64,000 bases of DNA from Hemileia vastatrix. Lineage: Eukaryota > Basidiomycota > Pucciniomycetes > Pucciniales > Zaghouaniaceae. A program made the position numbers and the translations under genes. Positions 22,112-33,109 of this stretch are shown here, one piece after another. Every line of letters begins with the position of its first letter. The first letter of the stretch is position 1. The notes beneath the pieces are model-generated. The model was given only the letters and a program-made list of their open reading frames with translations. It ran no database searches and was not told where the DNA came from. Location: positions 14,561,501-14,625,500 of the forward strand of contig JASXTE010000007.1 of the NCBI GenBank assembly GCA_030280995.1, written 5' to 3'.

Positions 22112-24025
22112 TCAATCTTCTTCATGTCTTGTTCCTCTGGGATAAAATCTCTTCACCATATCCAAAGCCACTCTCTTCTTTAAGACTGCACCATCCAACT
22201 CTTCCAAAAAATAAGAACCTCCAGACACCTGAGATCTGACTCTGTAAGGTCCATTCCATCTGTCAGCAAATATCTTTCCCCACTGGCTCTCCAAACTTCT
22301 ATTATAAACCAAAACCAAACAGCCAAGTTTCAAGGGATTCCTGAGTCTATGAGCCAACTTCTTGTCCCAGTATCTGACTGATTGATTTCTTATCTTCATC
22401 ATTCTAGAGTATGCCTTCCCCTGACATTCCTCTCTACATTCATACTGTTCCATCCGGGCACAGAGCAAATCTTCTGTTGAGTGCACATCATCCCAATCAA
22501 TTCCAAGATAGGATACAGCTTCCAAGTCCACTGGCAGAACCGCTTTCTGACCAAACATTAATTCATAAGGAGAATAGCCAGTTTTCCTCTTCACAGTGAC
22601 CCTATCAGCAAATAACACCAAGGGTAAATAATGCCTCCACTTTTCAGCACTATCTCCACACATCTTCACCAAAGCATTCTTGATAACTTGATGGCCTCTT
22701 TCAACCATGCCTTCAGTTTCAGGATAATAAGGTTTTACTACTCTAACTTTAGAAGCAACACTTTCTACAGCTTCTTTAAATTCAGCACCAAACTCTGGCC
22801 CACCATCAACAGTCACCAACTTCATCAACCCATATTTATAAATCCACTCTTTCTTCAAAAATTCTGCCACGTTCTTGGAAGTCAAATTAACCAGAGGCAC
22901 TGCCTCAACCCAACCAGACAAATCATCCCTAGCAACAATCAAGTATTTATACCTGCCCTCTTTAATATGGACAGCATCCAGACTGACTCTTCCAAACACA
23001 GTTGATTCACCAGTAGCATGGCCAACCTCTTTAGGTTTCAAATGACTTCTTCTTTGACATTCTTCACAAGATTGAACCCAACCCTGCACAGCCAACTTCA
23101 TACCTGGCCACCAAAATCTGTCTGCTACTCTTTGATAAGTCTCCCCAAAGCCTCTATGACCAAGGTCTTCATGCAAAGACTTCAACACAACTTCTTGACC
23201 CTTCTTCTGAGTCACCACAACTTGAGGATTAGGATGTCTCCTTCTCATCAGCCTTCTTTCTGACACATAGAATCCAGGACTCTTCTTCTTGATTGCCAGC
23301 CAAGTATCATCATCACAACTATCTGGCCCCTCCAAGGTAAACAGATATTCCACCATAATAAAATAAAACCCAGACTGACCCCAGGTCTCATCTTCAAAAT
23401 CCAACAAAACAACATCCAAGGGTACAAATCTGTCATGAAAATCACCAGTGTGGACATGAGCCAATTGACCAGCCCAGCCAGGACACCAATCCTTGAATTT
23501 CGGCATGTCCTTCTCTTTCCACTGAATCTTATGAGAATCCAGTTCACTAACAAAAACACCCTTCTCCAATTTTGAGCTGTCCCAAACAACAACTCCATCT
23601 TCATCAACAAAAACATCCTGATCACCAGAATCAAGATCAGATACAGCCAGTTTAGCCTCTTGGGGGAGGTCAGAACAATCATCCAGTTTAGCCTCCTGGG
23701 GTAGGAGAGAAAAATCTTCAGCACCCTTTGTGCTGGCCCTAACCACTGGAACATCTTCGTCAAACTCTTCAGAATCAGAATCCTTGTCTGTAGGTGGCCT
23801 CCTTGATAATCCATCAGGCATCATAAAATTTTTGCCTGGTTTGTGTACCAGGTCAAAAGAAAAATGTTGAATAAATGCCACCCACCTAGTCATTGGAGCA
23901 TTTGGAAGACTAGGTGTGTTGATAATCTGAATTAGAGATTTTGAATGCACCTGCAGCACAAAATGCTGCCCCCACAAAACAGTTTGTAGCTTCTTCAAAA
24001 TTTTTGCTACTCCAAACAATTCCAA
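22112..24025 (-). pseudogene. int: 3a RNase H end and integrase
   Basis: A 637-residue open section. It begins in RNase H (LELFGVAKILKKLQ, FVLQVHSKSLIQII), followed by a long acidic linker, then the HHCC domain (HEDLGHRGF, CEECQRR), catalytic D (SLDAVHI), D (TVDGGPEF) and E (ETEGMVERG), and ends with DRWNGPYRV. There is no chromodomain or AT-hook, unlike families 1, 2 and 4. The stop just before it (near 24030) reads TAG where CAG is expected (GYP-Q). Confidence 0.9.
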
Positions 24026-24031
24026 CTTAGG

Positions 24032-24358
24032 CTAAGGATAACCAGATTCCACTTTGTTGAACACCACAGACTCATACCTTACTGTTCTGACCCTCCCAGT
24101 TTTATCTTCCTGAGACAAACCCGAACCAGCAGCAATATAGCTTGATTCCACTGCCAGATAAATTTTTCCAGCATCAACACCATAATCCAATTTGTGAAGG
24201 ACAATATCTTCACCAACCACCTTCTTCAACTTCTGAAAAGCCTCTTCACACTCTTCAGTCCATTCCCAATCTGCGCCTTTCCTGGTCAGCCTCCTTAAAG
24301 GTGAAGCCAACAAAGAAAAATCCTTAATAAACATCCTGACATAAACACACACACCCAA
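24032..24358 (-). pseudogene. pol: 3a RT thumb, connection and RNase H start
   Basis: Reads FLGVCVYVRMFIKDFSLLA, LRRLTRKGADWEWTEECEEA and LAVESSYIAAGSGLSQ (RNase H start; the first catalytic Asp position is not clear). A TGA near 24360 stands where CGA (Arg) is expected in EVK-R-FLGV, so it is cut from the RT palm. Confidence 0.85.
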
Positions 24359-24361
24359 AAA

Positions 24362-25111
24362 TCACTTGACCTCAGTAGTATTTTTAGGCCTTGGCCATGA
24401 CTGAATTTTATTAATCTTTTTCTTTGCCATAATCCTTCCTTCTTTACATACCACATGACCAAGAATTTCCAAAGCAGGAACACAACAACAGAATTTTGAC
24501 CCAGAAATGGTCAAACCAGCCTCATCAATCCTAAACAACACTCTCTCTAGAGTTATTGCATATTCCCAAACAAATCTCCTTATGCCAGGGTTCTCCGCTA
24601 ACACCTCATTATCATAATCAGTGGATGGTCCTTTAATTCCACCATCATCAATAAAAATACCAGCATGAGTAGGGGCCTCATCCTGCAAAATTCAAGCCAT
24701 CAGCGCTTGATATACCACCACTGAATTAGTTGCTCCATGAGGCAACCTAGTGAGCTGAAATCTTCCCAAAGGAGTCTAAAAAGTTGTGAGAGGCCTTGAA
24801 TCCGTATGGAGTTCCCTCTCATCATAACCACCCATAATATCACCCAATCCATAACACACCCTTCCAACAAAAGCATCAACAAACTCCTCTGCACTTGGTG
24901 GCATACCAGCATCCTTGATTGTGACTCTATTCAAGGCTCTAAGATCATGAAACACCCTCAACTTTCTATTCTGTATCTTTACACAGAACACCGGACTTCA
25001 GTAACTGGATGTTGATTGTTTGTATAACCCAGTCCTGACTCTTTCCCTAACAATCTCCACAAAATCCTCTCTGATAGCAGCTGGAATCAGAATAGGTTTT
25101 ATTTGCCAAGA
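24362..25111 (-). pseudogene. pol: 3a reverse transcriptase core
   Basis: Pieces read SPVFCVKIQNRKLRVFHDLRALN (fingers), GYDERELH, LTRLPHGATNSVVVYQALMA and the active site FIDDGGIKGP at about 24635-24665, then LEILGHVVCKEGRI. FIDD replaces the more usual YIDD or YVDD. A TGA in place of Trp (QALMA-W-ILQDE) and a stop near 25010 break it. Confidence 0.87.
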
Positions 25112-26014
25112 TTAATGACAAACCACAGGAATCAAGTAAGGTTCCCCATAAGAGTGTTTCAATACATCCCTTTCCTCCTCAGCAAATGCCACAGATCTTT
25201 CCCTTAGCACAATAACGTTCAACAAAAACTTCTTCTCTTCTTCAGACAACCACCCATCAGGACGAAAATTAACAACTTTCAACCTTTCCACCATGACCCT
25301 AGCCATCACTACAAAATCTGGAGGATTCTTCACCAAAGGAGTACAGTATGGATCTCTTGACAATGGAGGTCTCTTCAGAGGGGGATTCAATCCCACAGGC
25401 ATAGGCTCATTGACAGGCCTAATCTTCTGCGCTACCTTCTTATACTTTGCGGCTCCACCTTCAACTTGAGGGATCTTCAGGAAATCTTCATCACCAGACA
25501 TGAAACAAAAACCAATGGTTTCCCCATTTCTCACATGTGTGGCCCAGGTAATGTTTTTGAAAGGTGTAGAAGAAACCCTAGCGGTGAACAATTGGGAGGA
25601 CTTACTTTTAGACCCCAATCTCACCACTCCAAAACTTTTCTGCAATCCGAAATCTTCATCTCCACTTCCATCTTCCAAATCTTCAAATCTTGATTCCTCT
25701 TCAGAATACACTCTTCTTAAATAGTGTAGTTTATCCTCTTGCTGGAGGCCCAAAAATTGATCTTGATGATCTTCTTTATTCATTATCTTCAGATTTTTTT
25801 CTTTATTTTCTTGAATTATCTTGAAATTTTTATCTTCTTTTCTTGAGTTTTCTTCTGACCTACAAAAATAACCAGGGGTTTCACCAATGATCACAGGTGT
25901 GGCCCAGGTAATGTTTTTGAAAGGTGTAGAAGAAACCCTAGCGGTGTACAATTGGGAGGACTTACTTTTAGACCCCAATCTCACCACCCCAAAGCTTTTC
26001 CGTATATCTTTCAA
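25112..26014 (-). pseudogene. pol: 3a linker and pre-RT region with internal duplication
   Basis: A 300-residue open section between protease and RT. A stretch of about 33 residues (KSFGVVRLGSKSKSSQL ... SSTPFKNITWAT) occurs twice, encoded by near-identical DNA at about 25540-25640 and 25900-26000. The C-terminal part (KKVAQKIRPVNEPMP, EEEKKFLLNVI, FAEEERDVLKHSYGEPY) leads into RT, as in other fungal Ty3/gypsy polyproteins. The duplicated block is not a domain I recognise. Confidence 0.8.
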
Positions 26015-26244
26015 TAAAGATATATAACCAATCTTCTTTTTTGAATATGAGTTAAAACTAATTGAGAGTCTTGAGAGAGAACAGAGACTTGATAAAAAAC
26101 TTGAAGAATACTTTCAGAGAAAAGAAACATTAAAAAGAGAATTTTGAAAATCCACTTTGTATATCTCCAAGGGAGCTGACCTACTACAACCTGGGATTTC
26201 CTCATCTTTGGGAGAGGTTGTAGCACTAGGGTGATCAGCCCTCG

Positions 26245-27180
26245 TCACTCTAAAAAAGACAGACCCTCACTATAGCCTGAGCCACACTCCAAAAAACCAG
26301 AGGCAGCACCCACATCTCTTCTTCTCCTACAACAATCCATGCATTGACACATGGAAGACAAACCAGGCTTGGTTTCCCAACCATCATCTCCAGGAGATGA
26401 CAACCTCAGGTGAAACCTTCTCTCATCTTCACCAGTCAACTCCAAACTGATACCCATGTCAAACTGATAACCAATTCTTGCCTGAAAATCCATCAAGAAT
26501 GGCCCACCCAAAACAGCTTTAACTGTTCCTTAAGATATATAAAAATGAACCTTCCCTGAGGCTCCACCAACATCTAACTTCACGAACTCGGAAGTTCCAA
26601 CCAATTCAGTGACATGGCCACCAATCCCTCTGAAATTTCCACCAATACCAGTTTTGATGGGGAGGCCCATATGAGTTGCCTCAAACAAAGAAATCAGGTT
26701 TATCTGAGAACCTGAATCCACCAATGCCCTTGCCTCCCTGCCATTCAGAGTGACATTGACATATCCCAGAGGAGCAGAAAAATGAGTTTCCAACCTCTCA
26801 CCAAACTTTTCAGAAGAATCACATATGTATTCAACTTCCCCAGAAGACACTCTTCTCCTGGTCAACAACCTTTTTTGTCTATCAGCCAACCCAGGACTGA
26901 TAGCCTACAATTCCCCATAAGAAAGGGAAACCTGACACTGATTCATCCTTTCCAGAACATAGTCCATAACATTAGATTGACCAGAAACCACTGGCCTCTC
27001 AAAGTGAGCCCTGGGCTTCACCACCTTGGTCCTAGAAGATTCTTGAGGACCAGCACCACCAACAGGAACCAAACCAGATCCCTCACCAGACCCTCTAACT
27101 CCAGCAGGCTTTTGGAAATGAAGCCAAAGGTACATCCTACTCAGAGTCAGAATCAACATCCATGGGCATTGGCTCAACAT
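26245..27180 (-). pseudogene. pol: 3a protease
   Basis: 26530-26889 reads EARALVDSGSQINLIS (catalytic DSG), then a flap region (GGNFRGIGGHVTEL). 26245-26511 continues GGPFLMDFQARIGYQFD. The part upstream to 27180 is linker. A stop at 26527 (YIS-stop-GTV) and one near 26903 (GEL-stop-AIS) fit CAA to TAA and CAG to TAG. 26015-26244 is linker with no clear domain. Confidence 0.85.
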
Positions 27181-27690
27181 TCATGTCCAATGCACCAAAA
27201 CTAGGGGGGCCCATGTCTGCCATACCCTTCTCCATCTTGTACAGCTCCTCTTTGATGTACTTCTTCATAGTTGCACTCAGCTTAGGATCCATCTTTGAAG
27301 CCTTTGGCTTTGGTTGTGCCTGAGAACTACTCTTAGGCCTTCCCACCTTTCCGGCTTCCACATCGTAAACACGAGCCAAGCATTCACCACTTGACTGTCC
27401 ACCACAAGAATACAACTCTAAGCCACCAAAGGAAGTAGAAAAAGAGACCTTATTAGCCTCCTTCCCCTTTCCCTTGACATCATCCTCTTCCTTACCAGAC
27501 GACTTCCCCTGATCAGGAATCTCCTCATACCTTGGCCTCCTTTAATTGAGACCACCCCTTCTCCTGACCAAATCAACAGGAGCCTGCCCCTCACTGGGCT
27601 TCACAAATAAACCATCAGGGAAATTGAAAACCCTGCCATCAAACTCCACCTTTCCATCAGACACATCCCTGTTCAGAGCCCAACAATCAT
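27137..27690 (-). pseudogene. gag: 3a gag C-terminal part with altered zinc knuckle
   Basis: After a frameshift near 27740 the gag reads CSYCSRRGNKSNDC: a CCHC knuckle whose His is Asn (CX2CX4NX4C), so zinc binding should fail. It goes on to 27550, where there is a TAA, then a Lys-rich linker and an acidic end (PMPMDVDSDSE) at 27137. Confidence 0.8.
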
Positions 27691-28386
27691 TGGACTTGTT
27701 CCCCCTCCTGCTGCAATAAGAGCAGACCCAAGGATCACTCCTACCAGCCTCCTACCAAAATCTCTAGGCTGAGAAGGAGCCTTATTAACCTTCTTAGCCT
27801 CCTGAACAAAAATATTTAGCTGTTTTGTCAGATAAGCCAACTGTTCCACCACTGGGTCCCTCTCCTGTTTGGGAACCTGCAACAAATTCTTCTCTTCCCT
27901 CTTTACTCTAACCTCCTCTTCAGCCAAAGCCTCACTGACTCTGCTGACATACTTGGCACACCCCTCCTGATAGGTGTCCACAGCCAATAACTTCAAATGG
28001 GCCTCCACAGCCTCCTTAACCTTTTCCAAGGCAGGCAACTTCTGATCCCCATTAGAAAGAGTCTTCATCAAGTCCTTCCTTGACAGCTCCTTCAGCACAT
28101 CCATCCTGACATCTCTAGCCAGGGCAGACCAAAAAACATCCTTGGCAGAATTTTTATGTGCCAGCTCCTCCACTTCCACCAAATATTCCACCACAGGATC
28201 AAACTGTATCAGAAACTTCCTGTAACTATGCAAGTTACCAACACCACCAAAAGATTTCCATTCACTGACAACCTTGTTAAGATCCACCATAGTGAACCTG
28301 ACACCCCATCTGTCCACCATCCCCCTACACAGCAACTTCCAATCCCTCTTCTTGTAGCCAGGCATCACCACAACCTCCTTCTCCAT
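27673..28386 (-). pseudogene. gag: 3a gag N-terminal part (capsid)
   Basis: I choose the Met at 28386 (MEKEVVVMPGYKKRD), because the upstream 32 residues fall in repeated leader DNA. The protein is mainly helical (WKSFGGVGNLHSYRKFLIQF, LARDVRMDVLKELSRKD, ALAEEEVRVKREEKNL), as gypsy capsids are. A frameshift before the knuckle gives a false tail ending at 27673. Confidence 0.8.
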
Positions 28387-28570
28387 GTAAAGACTTAAGA
28401 ATAATAATAATGTTAGTTTTAAATAATAGGACTGGACTGGACACTGAGTAAATTGGACAACGAAGAGGACTGGACTGGACAATGGACTGAGAACTGAATT
28501 TTACCTTAAGAATAATAATAATTTTAGTTTTTAATAATAGGACTGTACTGGACAATGGACTGAGAACTGA
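28387..28570 (-). repeat. Leader with short duplicated GACTGGACTGG units
   Basis: A block of about 75 bp (taagaataataataat ... gactgagaactga) occurs twice, at about 28392-28500 and 28505-28570, with changes. No gene is seen. The border between 3a and the copia LTR must lie here or just to the right, but I cannot place it. Confidence 0.6.
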
Positions 28571-28852
28571 CTGAAAAGAAATATAGTTATAAGATATTGA
28601 TAATTGGATGCTTCAAAGAGTACAAACGCAAGCATCCTTTATATGGAAACGTTCAGTGAAGATGGAGAAAGAATGTGGATTGAGAATATGAATATAGATA
28701 GTAATAAATTGTTAAGAAAAGAGAAGAATTGAAATAATTTAGATAAAATAACTGATAAATTAAAATTAATTAAAACGGAATAATTGAAGATTATTTTCTA
28801 TTATATTAATAATAAGAAAATATGATTGGTGATAAGAATAAATTAACTTGAC
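28571..28852 (-). repeat. Ty1/copia 3' LTR, probable, partial
   Basis: On the - strand a purine tract (GAGCAAGGGAGGG) at the end of the copia coding remnant is followed by TGTCAAGTTAATT, a typical LTR start. A CCATATAAAGG box lies near 28640 on the - strand. The LTR end is not found. Confidence 0.6.
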
Positions 28853-29374
28853 ACCCTCCCTTGCTCAATAAAGTGATTCAGTAGAGATTTAACTTTAATA
28901 GATAGTCTTCATGAGTTGATTTTGGAAGCGATTTAGTTAATAAATCAGCAACATTGTTAGAGGTAGAGATATATTCAACATTGATTTCTTTGTTATCAAC
29001 AAGGTCTCGTAACCATTGAAGTCGAGATATCATATGACATTTCCTATGTTGAAATAGTGGATTTTGGCTGAGAGAAATGGCACCTTGATTATCTCCTAAT
29101 AAGTTGGTTTGAGTAATTTTAATTTTGAAATTTTCAAGTAAAGTTTTGAACCAAAGTAAATCTTGTCAACATTCAGTCATCGCCCTATGTTCAGATTTGG
29201 TAGTTGAAAGAGATACAACTTGTTGTTTACTGGTTTTCCATAGAATAGGACCCAAATGAAAAACAAGACTACCAGATATAGATCTACAATCACTAGTACT
29301 ATTATGACTAACATCAGAAAAACCAGTTACAATATAAAAATTATAATTATCTAATTTACCAAGAGTAATGCCGT
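28853..29374 (-). pseudogene. pol: Ty1/copia RNase H remnant
   Basis: The - strand translates to TGFSDVSHNSTSDCRSISG, SLVFHLGPILWKTSKQQ, VVSLSTTKSEHRAMTEC, LLGDNQGAISLSQNPLFQHR and a tail with NNVADLLTKSLPKSTHE. These are the copia RNase H and C-terminal signatures. An in-frame stop follows TEC. The upstream RT part is missing: element 3b begins at 29375. This is the only copia sequence I see. Confidence 0.85.
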
Positions 29375-30465
29375 TGTAGACAATCCTATAGTACTAGCTA
29401 TAGGCCTTGACCAAGGGAGTTGGAGAAAAACCAGAGAGAAAATCCCCTGTCCCTTTGGAAAAATAAGTGAGATTTACCTGCTACAGTAAATTGGTTCCTG
29501 TTTACCAAAAGCCCCTTTTCCAATACACTTGACTGCTTGATGAGCCGTCAAGTGTATGACCAGACAGACTAACAGACCAAAGAACTGAAATGTAGACCAA
29601 TGTCCACACCAGAGACAGCAAAGATACTTGATGTAGGCTTCAAATCCACACCAGAGACTGCAATAATACTTGCTATAGCTTGCAAGACTATAACAGATAA
29701 AACAGTTGCCAAAGTTAAGTTAAATGAAGAAGTCACTTGCAACAAACACAGCCAATTGTGGCCAGAAAACAGTGAAAACTGAGTGAGGAACAATGATATC
29801 ACCTCCGGATGGTTGTATGATGATTAAGGTTGCCCCAAACTGTCTTATTCACTATATACACACAGACCACTCTCTAAGAGCCCATGCGCACCCACCAATC
29901 TGGCGCCTGTACCTGCCAAATTGCATAAAAACCCTCCAGAGGCGCTCCCCAACCCTCTAAAACAGAGGCGGGCAGGCCGCCCGACGTCAGAGGTGCCGCC
30001 TGAAGCGGCACGGCCTCCCTGAAGCCAGAGAACCACTAAAAACACCCAATCTACTTAGAAAAACTAACTACAATTGCTAAAACCTTTAAAACACAGAATT
30101 TCACTATAACAACATTGAGACATGAAATATAGAGAAAAATTAGCTCTATCCAATGGTACTAAGCACTTAACCCTAAGACTTAAGGCTAGCCTGTAAAACA
30201 CAAAAAACAAAATTAAACAACTATCTTTTTAAATGAAAAATGAGGAAATGACCCCTTAAAACTTAGAATATGAAAAATGTCTACAAGACATAAAATATAG
30301 AGAAAAACCGGGGCTATCCAATGATATTATCCACATACCGGCAGACCCAATATCCACGGAGTAAAACCAGAAAATCACCTAATTCCTTAACAGATGTCAA
30401 TTAAGACATGCATAAACAACGCCAAATCACACAACAAAGGCCCCTGCCAATGTTGGAAGACCACA
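29375..30465 (-). repeat. 3' LTR of 3b, 1091 bp
   Basis: On the + strand from TGTAGACAATCC to GGAAGACCACA. It contains a GC-rich patch with a perfect inverted repeat GTGCCGC/GCGGCAC (29993-29999 and 30005-30011) around loop CTGAA. A TATATA stretch on the - strand near 29855-29862 may be the promoter. Confidence 0.9.
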
Positions 30466-30483
30466 TCCTCCCTCCAATTAAGA

Positions 30484-30762
30484 ATGTCCACATTCTTTCT
30501 TCCTCAAACCACCATGTTCAACCTTCTTCCCAAACATGCCTCTGAAATGGGTCCTTGCCAATACTGCATTGACAATAATCTAATCTGCGCCATGACACCA
30601 CCTGTCCATCCATACAGAAAGTCCTGCGATGTCTGCCAATCTAGAAAGAAGCCCTGCTACAGACCTGGTCCATTATCTTCTGCAATAGATTTACCCCCAC
30701 CTCAACCTGGTCCATCTTCTACCAGCACCAAAAGATCTAGGCCATTCATCCTGATACCCTGA
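30484..30762 (+). pseudogene. 3b opposite-strand gene 1: intact Zn2Cys6-like cluster, truncated
   Basis: I choose the Met at 30484, which matches the 3a start; the longer frame upstream runs into the LTR. Cysteines at residues 25, 28, 35, 48, 51 and 58 give CX2CX6CX12CX2CX6C, inside the Zn2Cys6 consensus, with SRKKPC after Cys5. A stop at 30760 and loss of homology at about 30825 cut the rest. This copy shows the ancestral cluster that 3a has partly lost. Confidence 0.75.
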
Positions 30763-30825
30763 TTAATCAAAAAACTTCACCCTTCTCAGAACAGTGCCAC
30801 AACCCATAAAACAACAAGTTCCACC

Positions 30826-30925
30826 ATTATTTTAACCTTATTTTTAAGATATAAGCTTAATCTACTTAAGGTTATCTTATTTTAAGCATAAGAAATACTC
30901 AGTCCTAAGGATATTTAGGCTGACA
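30826..30925 (-). repeat. LTR-end fragment of uncertain source
   Basis: The last 25 bp (actcagtcctaaggata ... ggctgaca) match the family 2 LTR start on the - strand; the rest does not align well. It joins directly to gag of 2b with no polypurine tract, so it is not a normal 3' LTR junction. Confidence 0.5.
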
Positions 30926-32564
30926 ATGTGTTATTTTTACAATCCTCACTGGATTCCACGTTCTCATCTTCATGATTACTTGGTTCAGAATTCTGTGAGG
31001 TTTCAATAACATTTATTCTCTTCTTACATGTGTGACCCTTAACCCAAGGCTCATTACATTTATAACAAGTGTTATTCTCTTGTCTTTTAGGGACAAGGAG
31101 AGATGAAGGTTTTTTCTTCTCCACTGGCTATTTGCTTGTAGTAGGTTTTACTATGTCAACACTTTGCCTTTAATTACTCTACTTGGTTTCATACTTGTGG
31201 TTTAATAATATCTCATTGCATATATTAATGAACCCAGAGGTATCTCTGATGGTTTCAGTTCTAGCTACAATAATGTCTCTAACTGATATAGGCAACTTGT
31301 ATATTATTTTTTCTTTCAACTCCTCATAATCCATTTTTGGATCCATAGCTTTCATTATTTTTATTAAATTCATTAAAAAGACCATGGGTTTATCTTTAGC
31401 ATTTGGATTATATCTTTCTCTTTCATACAATCTTTGTTGAGTGATTCTAAATTTTGGGCCACCAAATTGCCTTTCAATTAGTGCCTTTCATTCATTCCAG
31501 GAGTAGTTAATTTCCTCACTCAATACAGATTCAAACCATAATTAGGCCACATCTTTAAATAAAGATATTAATTTTGAAGTAGTTTCTTCATCAGGTAACT
31601 TTTATGAAAATTTTAAGTTAGCAATTCTTTGTATGAATGGTTGCCAATCAGATTTTGAATCCCCATCAAAAGAAGGGTACTGATATAACTTAGGCCAGTT
31701 CTTTTGGTTAGTTTTTGCTTCCCTAACCTCAGGAATATTAAGTAATTCACTTAATTTGGAAAGATGATCATTTATTTCATCTTTTACTGATTTAATGTTC
31801 TCAGAGCCCATGACACTATGTTTTTGTTCCATCATTGGTGTTTCATTTGAGTGTTTTGCAAAAACAGGTACTCTTGCCACATAAGAAAAATTATCTTTTA
31901 CGTTTCCAGTATTTTTCAAAATGTTTGCTACTTCTATTTCTACTCTTTGTAACTTATCTTTTATTACAGGTACATGAGTCAGAGTATCATTTACATTTGA
32001 AAAAGGCAATTTAACATGTCCCTCAATGGTAGCCATAACATTCTGAGAGTGTTCTAATTTACTTTCTAAATTTCTAATATCAGAGTTCAATCTTTTATTC
32101 TCATTGATTAATTCATTGTTTGAATTTTCAATAATTTATAATCTATTGGCCGTGATACTCAATGATTGTGTTAGCTGTAATAATACACTTTCTGTATTAT
32201 TTTTTGACTCTTTTGAGAAATCTTCCAATTTTTCAATTCACAATAATAATTTTAATTATTATTTTTGATTCCATTGGATTCTCTTTCAAAAAATATTCAA
32301 TTTTTTCTGTGTCTAACTCAGAAGAGTTATCATCCTGTTGAAGATTTGATTCATTTGGTTCCAATTTTATATTAATAGTATTATCCTGGTGATCAATAAA
32401 ACTAATTACATTGTCCTCATTTAAAGACAAGTTTAACATATTATTATCAAATGAATAATCCTTCAAATCCTTATCAATTATATCTAATAATTCCTTATCA
32501 ATCTCATTACCTTTAAGTAACTCATTGTTAGGCTTATACAGTTGATCATGAGAAGCTGGGTGAC
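30926..32564 (-). pseudogene. gag: 2b ORF2, gag (coiled coil, capsid, knuckle), broken
   Basis: Sections read the coiled coil (31602-32090), KNWPKLYQYPSFDGDSKSDWQ, capsid (31179-31430) and a good knuckle NNTCYKCNEPWVKGHTCKK at 31020-31075 (CX2CX7HXC). The first part after the 58-nt segment is joined in frame to ORF1 through a run of nine A (about 32692). Stops and shifts occur near 32230, 31600, 31430 and 31125. Confidence 0.85.
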
Positions 32565-32568
32565 TTAC
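32511..32568 (-). other. 58-nt GT-AG intron-like segment (2b)
   Basis: From GTAAGTCACCC to ACTTAAAG on the - strand, then GTAATG. Same length as the other four copies. Confidence 0.6.
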
Positions 32569-33109
32569 CAAGGTCTTATCCCACTTCCCCTGCCTCTCCT
32601 TGCCTTTACCCTGTAAAGGTGACTTCTGGAGCCCTGTTGAGGAGGTTTTTGTAATATTTGGAATACCAATCCCACTTCCATTTGCTGACTGTTTTTTTTT
32701 ATCCTCTTCTGGGACTGGAGGTGTTGCTGTGGTATTTGTTGGTGCCACTGTTTGTGGTTGAGACTTTATATCCACTAGAGCCTGTTTGACTTCTATGAAA
32801 CCCTGTGCTGCACTTTTCTCCAGATTGTTTATCTGGTCTACAATGTTGTTTAATCTTATTGTGAGGGTATTCAGTAGGGTGGAGAGGGTGTGAATTTGCT
32901 CTTGCAACATGTTTTTGGTCTTCTTTATTGACACTTGTTTTAAGAGTTTTTCCCTTTCCTCCAAGGACATTGGTGGGGTTTTGTTTATTATTGGAGATTC
33001 CTGTCCCTCCATTTGAATGTCCTGAAACAGGTCTTTCAGCTCTAGGTCTTAAGTTATAAGGTTTTGCCTTATTACTTACAATGTCATTGCTGTCACACAT
33101 ATTGTACAT
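32565..33109 (-). pseudogene. 2b ORF1: spliced coiled-coil protein
   Basis: Exon 1 33080-33109 (MYNMCDSNDI), intron 33022-33079 (58 nt, GTAAGT to TTTCAG), exon 2 from D-I-Q-M-E. The coiled coil is long (MSLEEREKLLKQ, LNNIVDQINNLEKSAAQ). Near 32692 a run of nine A shifts the frame so that ORF1 reads on into ORF2; in 2a this place has no A run. The original Trp-TAA is still present at 32565-32570. Confidence 0.75.

Larger units (their letters stand above)
17281..28386 (-). mobile_element. Element 3a, large Ty3/gypsy retrotransposon with opposite-strand genes
   Basis: Sense strand is -. Part of the 3' LTR is at 17281-18056, with a polypurine tract next to it. Between LTR and integrase stop (22112) lies 4 kb of extra sequence that carries two spliced genes on the + strand and repeated hairpins. 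Integrase, RNase H, RT, protease and gag follow to 28386. No 5' LTR is found: to the right, after a repeated leader, comes copia sequence. Many stops in pol and gag mark it as old. Confidence 0.85.
29375..30825 (-). mobile_element. Element 3b, 3' end of a family 3 copy
   Basis: A full 3' LTR (29375-30465), polypurine tract (30466-30477) and the start of the internal region with opposite-strand gene 1. It stops matching 3a at about 30825 inside gene 1. It lies in copia RNase H, in the same orientation as 3a. Confidence 0.85.

Noticed and set aside
26043..26150. Short + strand coiled-coil-like frame (LERE, LDKKLEEYFQRKE)
   Set aside because: About 35 codons without a start, inside the 3a pol linker; likely chance.
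29375..30465. Reading this LTR as the 5' LTR of element 3a
   Set aside because: The sequence on its left is copia RNase H, not a family 3 leader, and on its right lie the polypurine tract and opposite-strand gene 1, so it is the 3' LTR of another copy.
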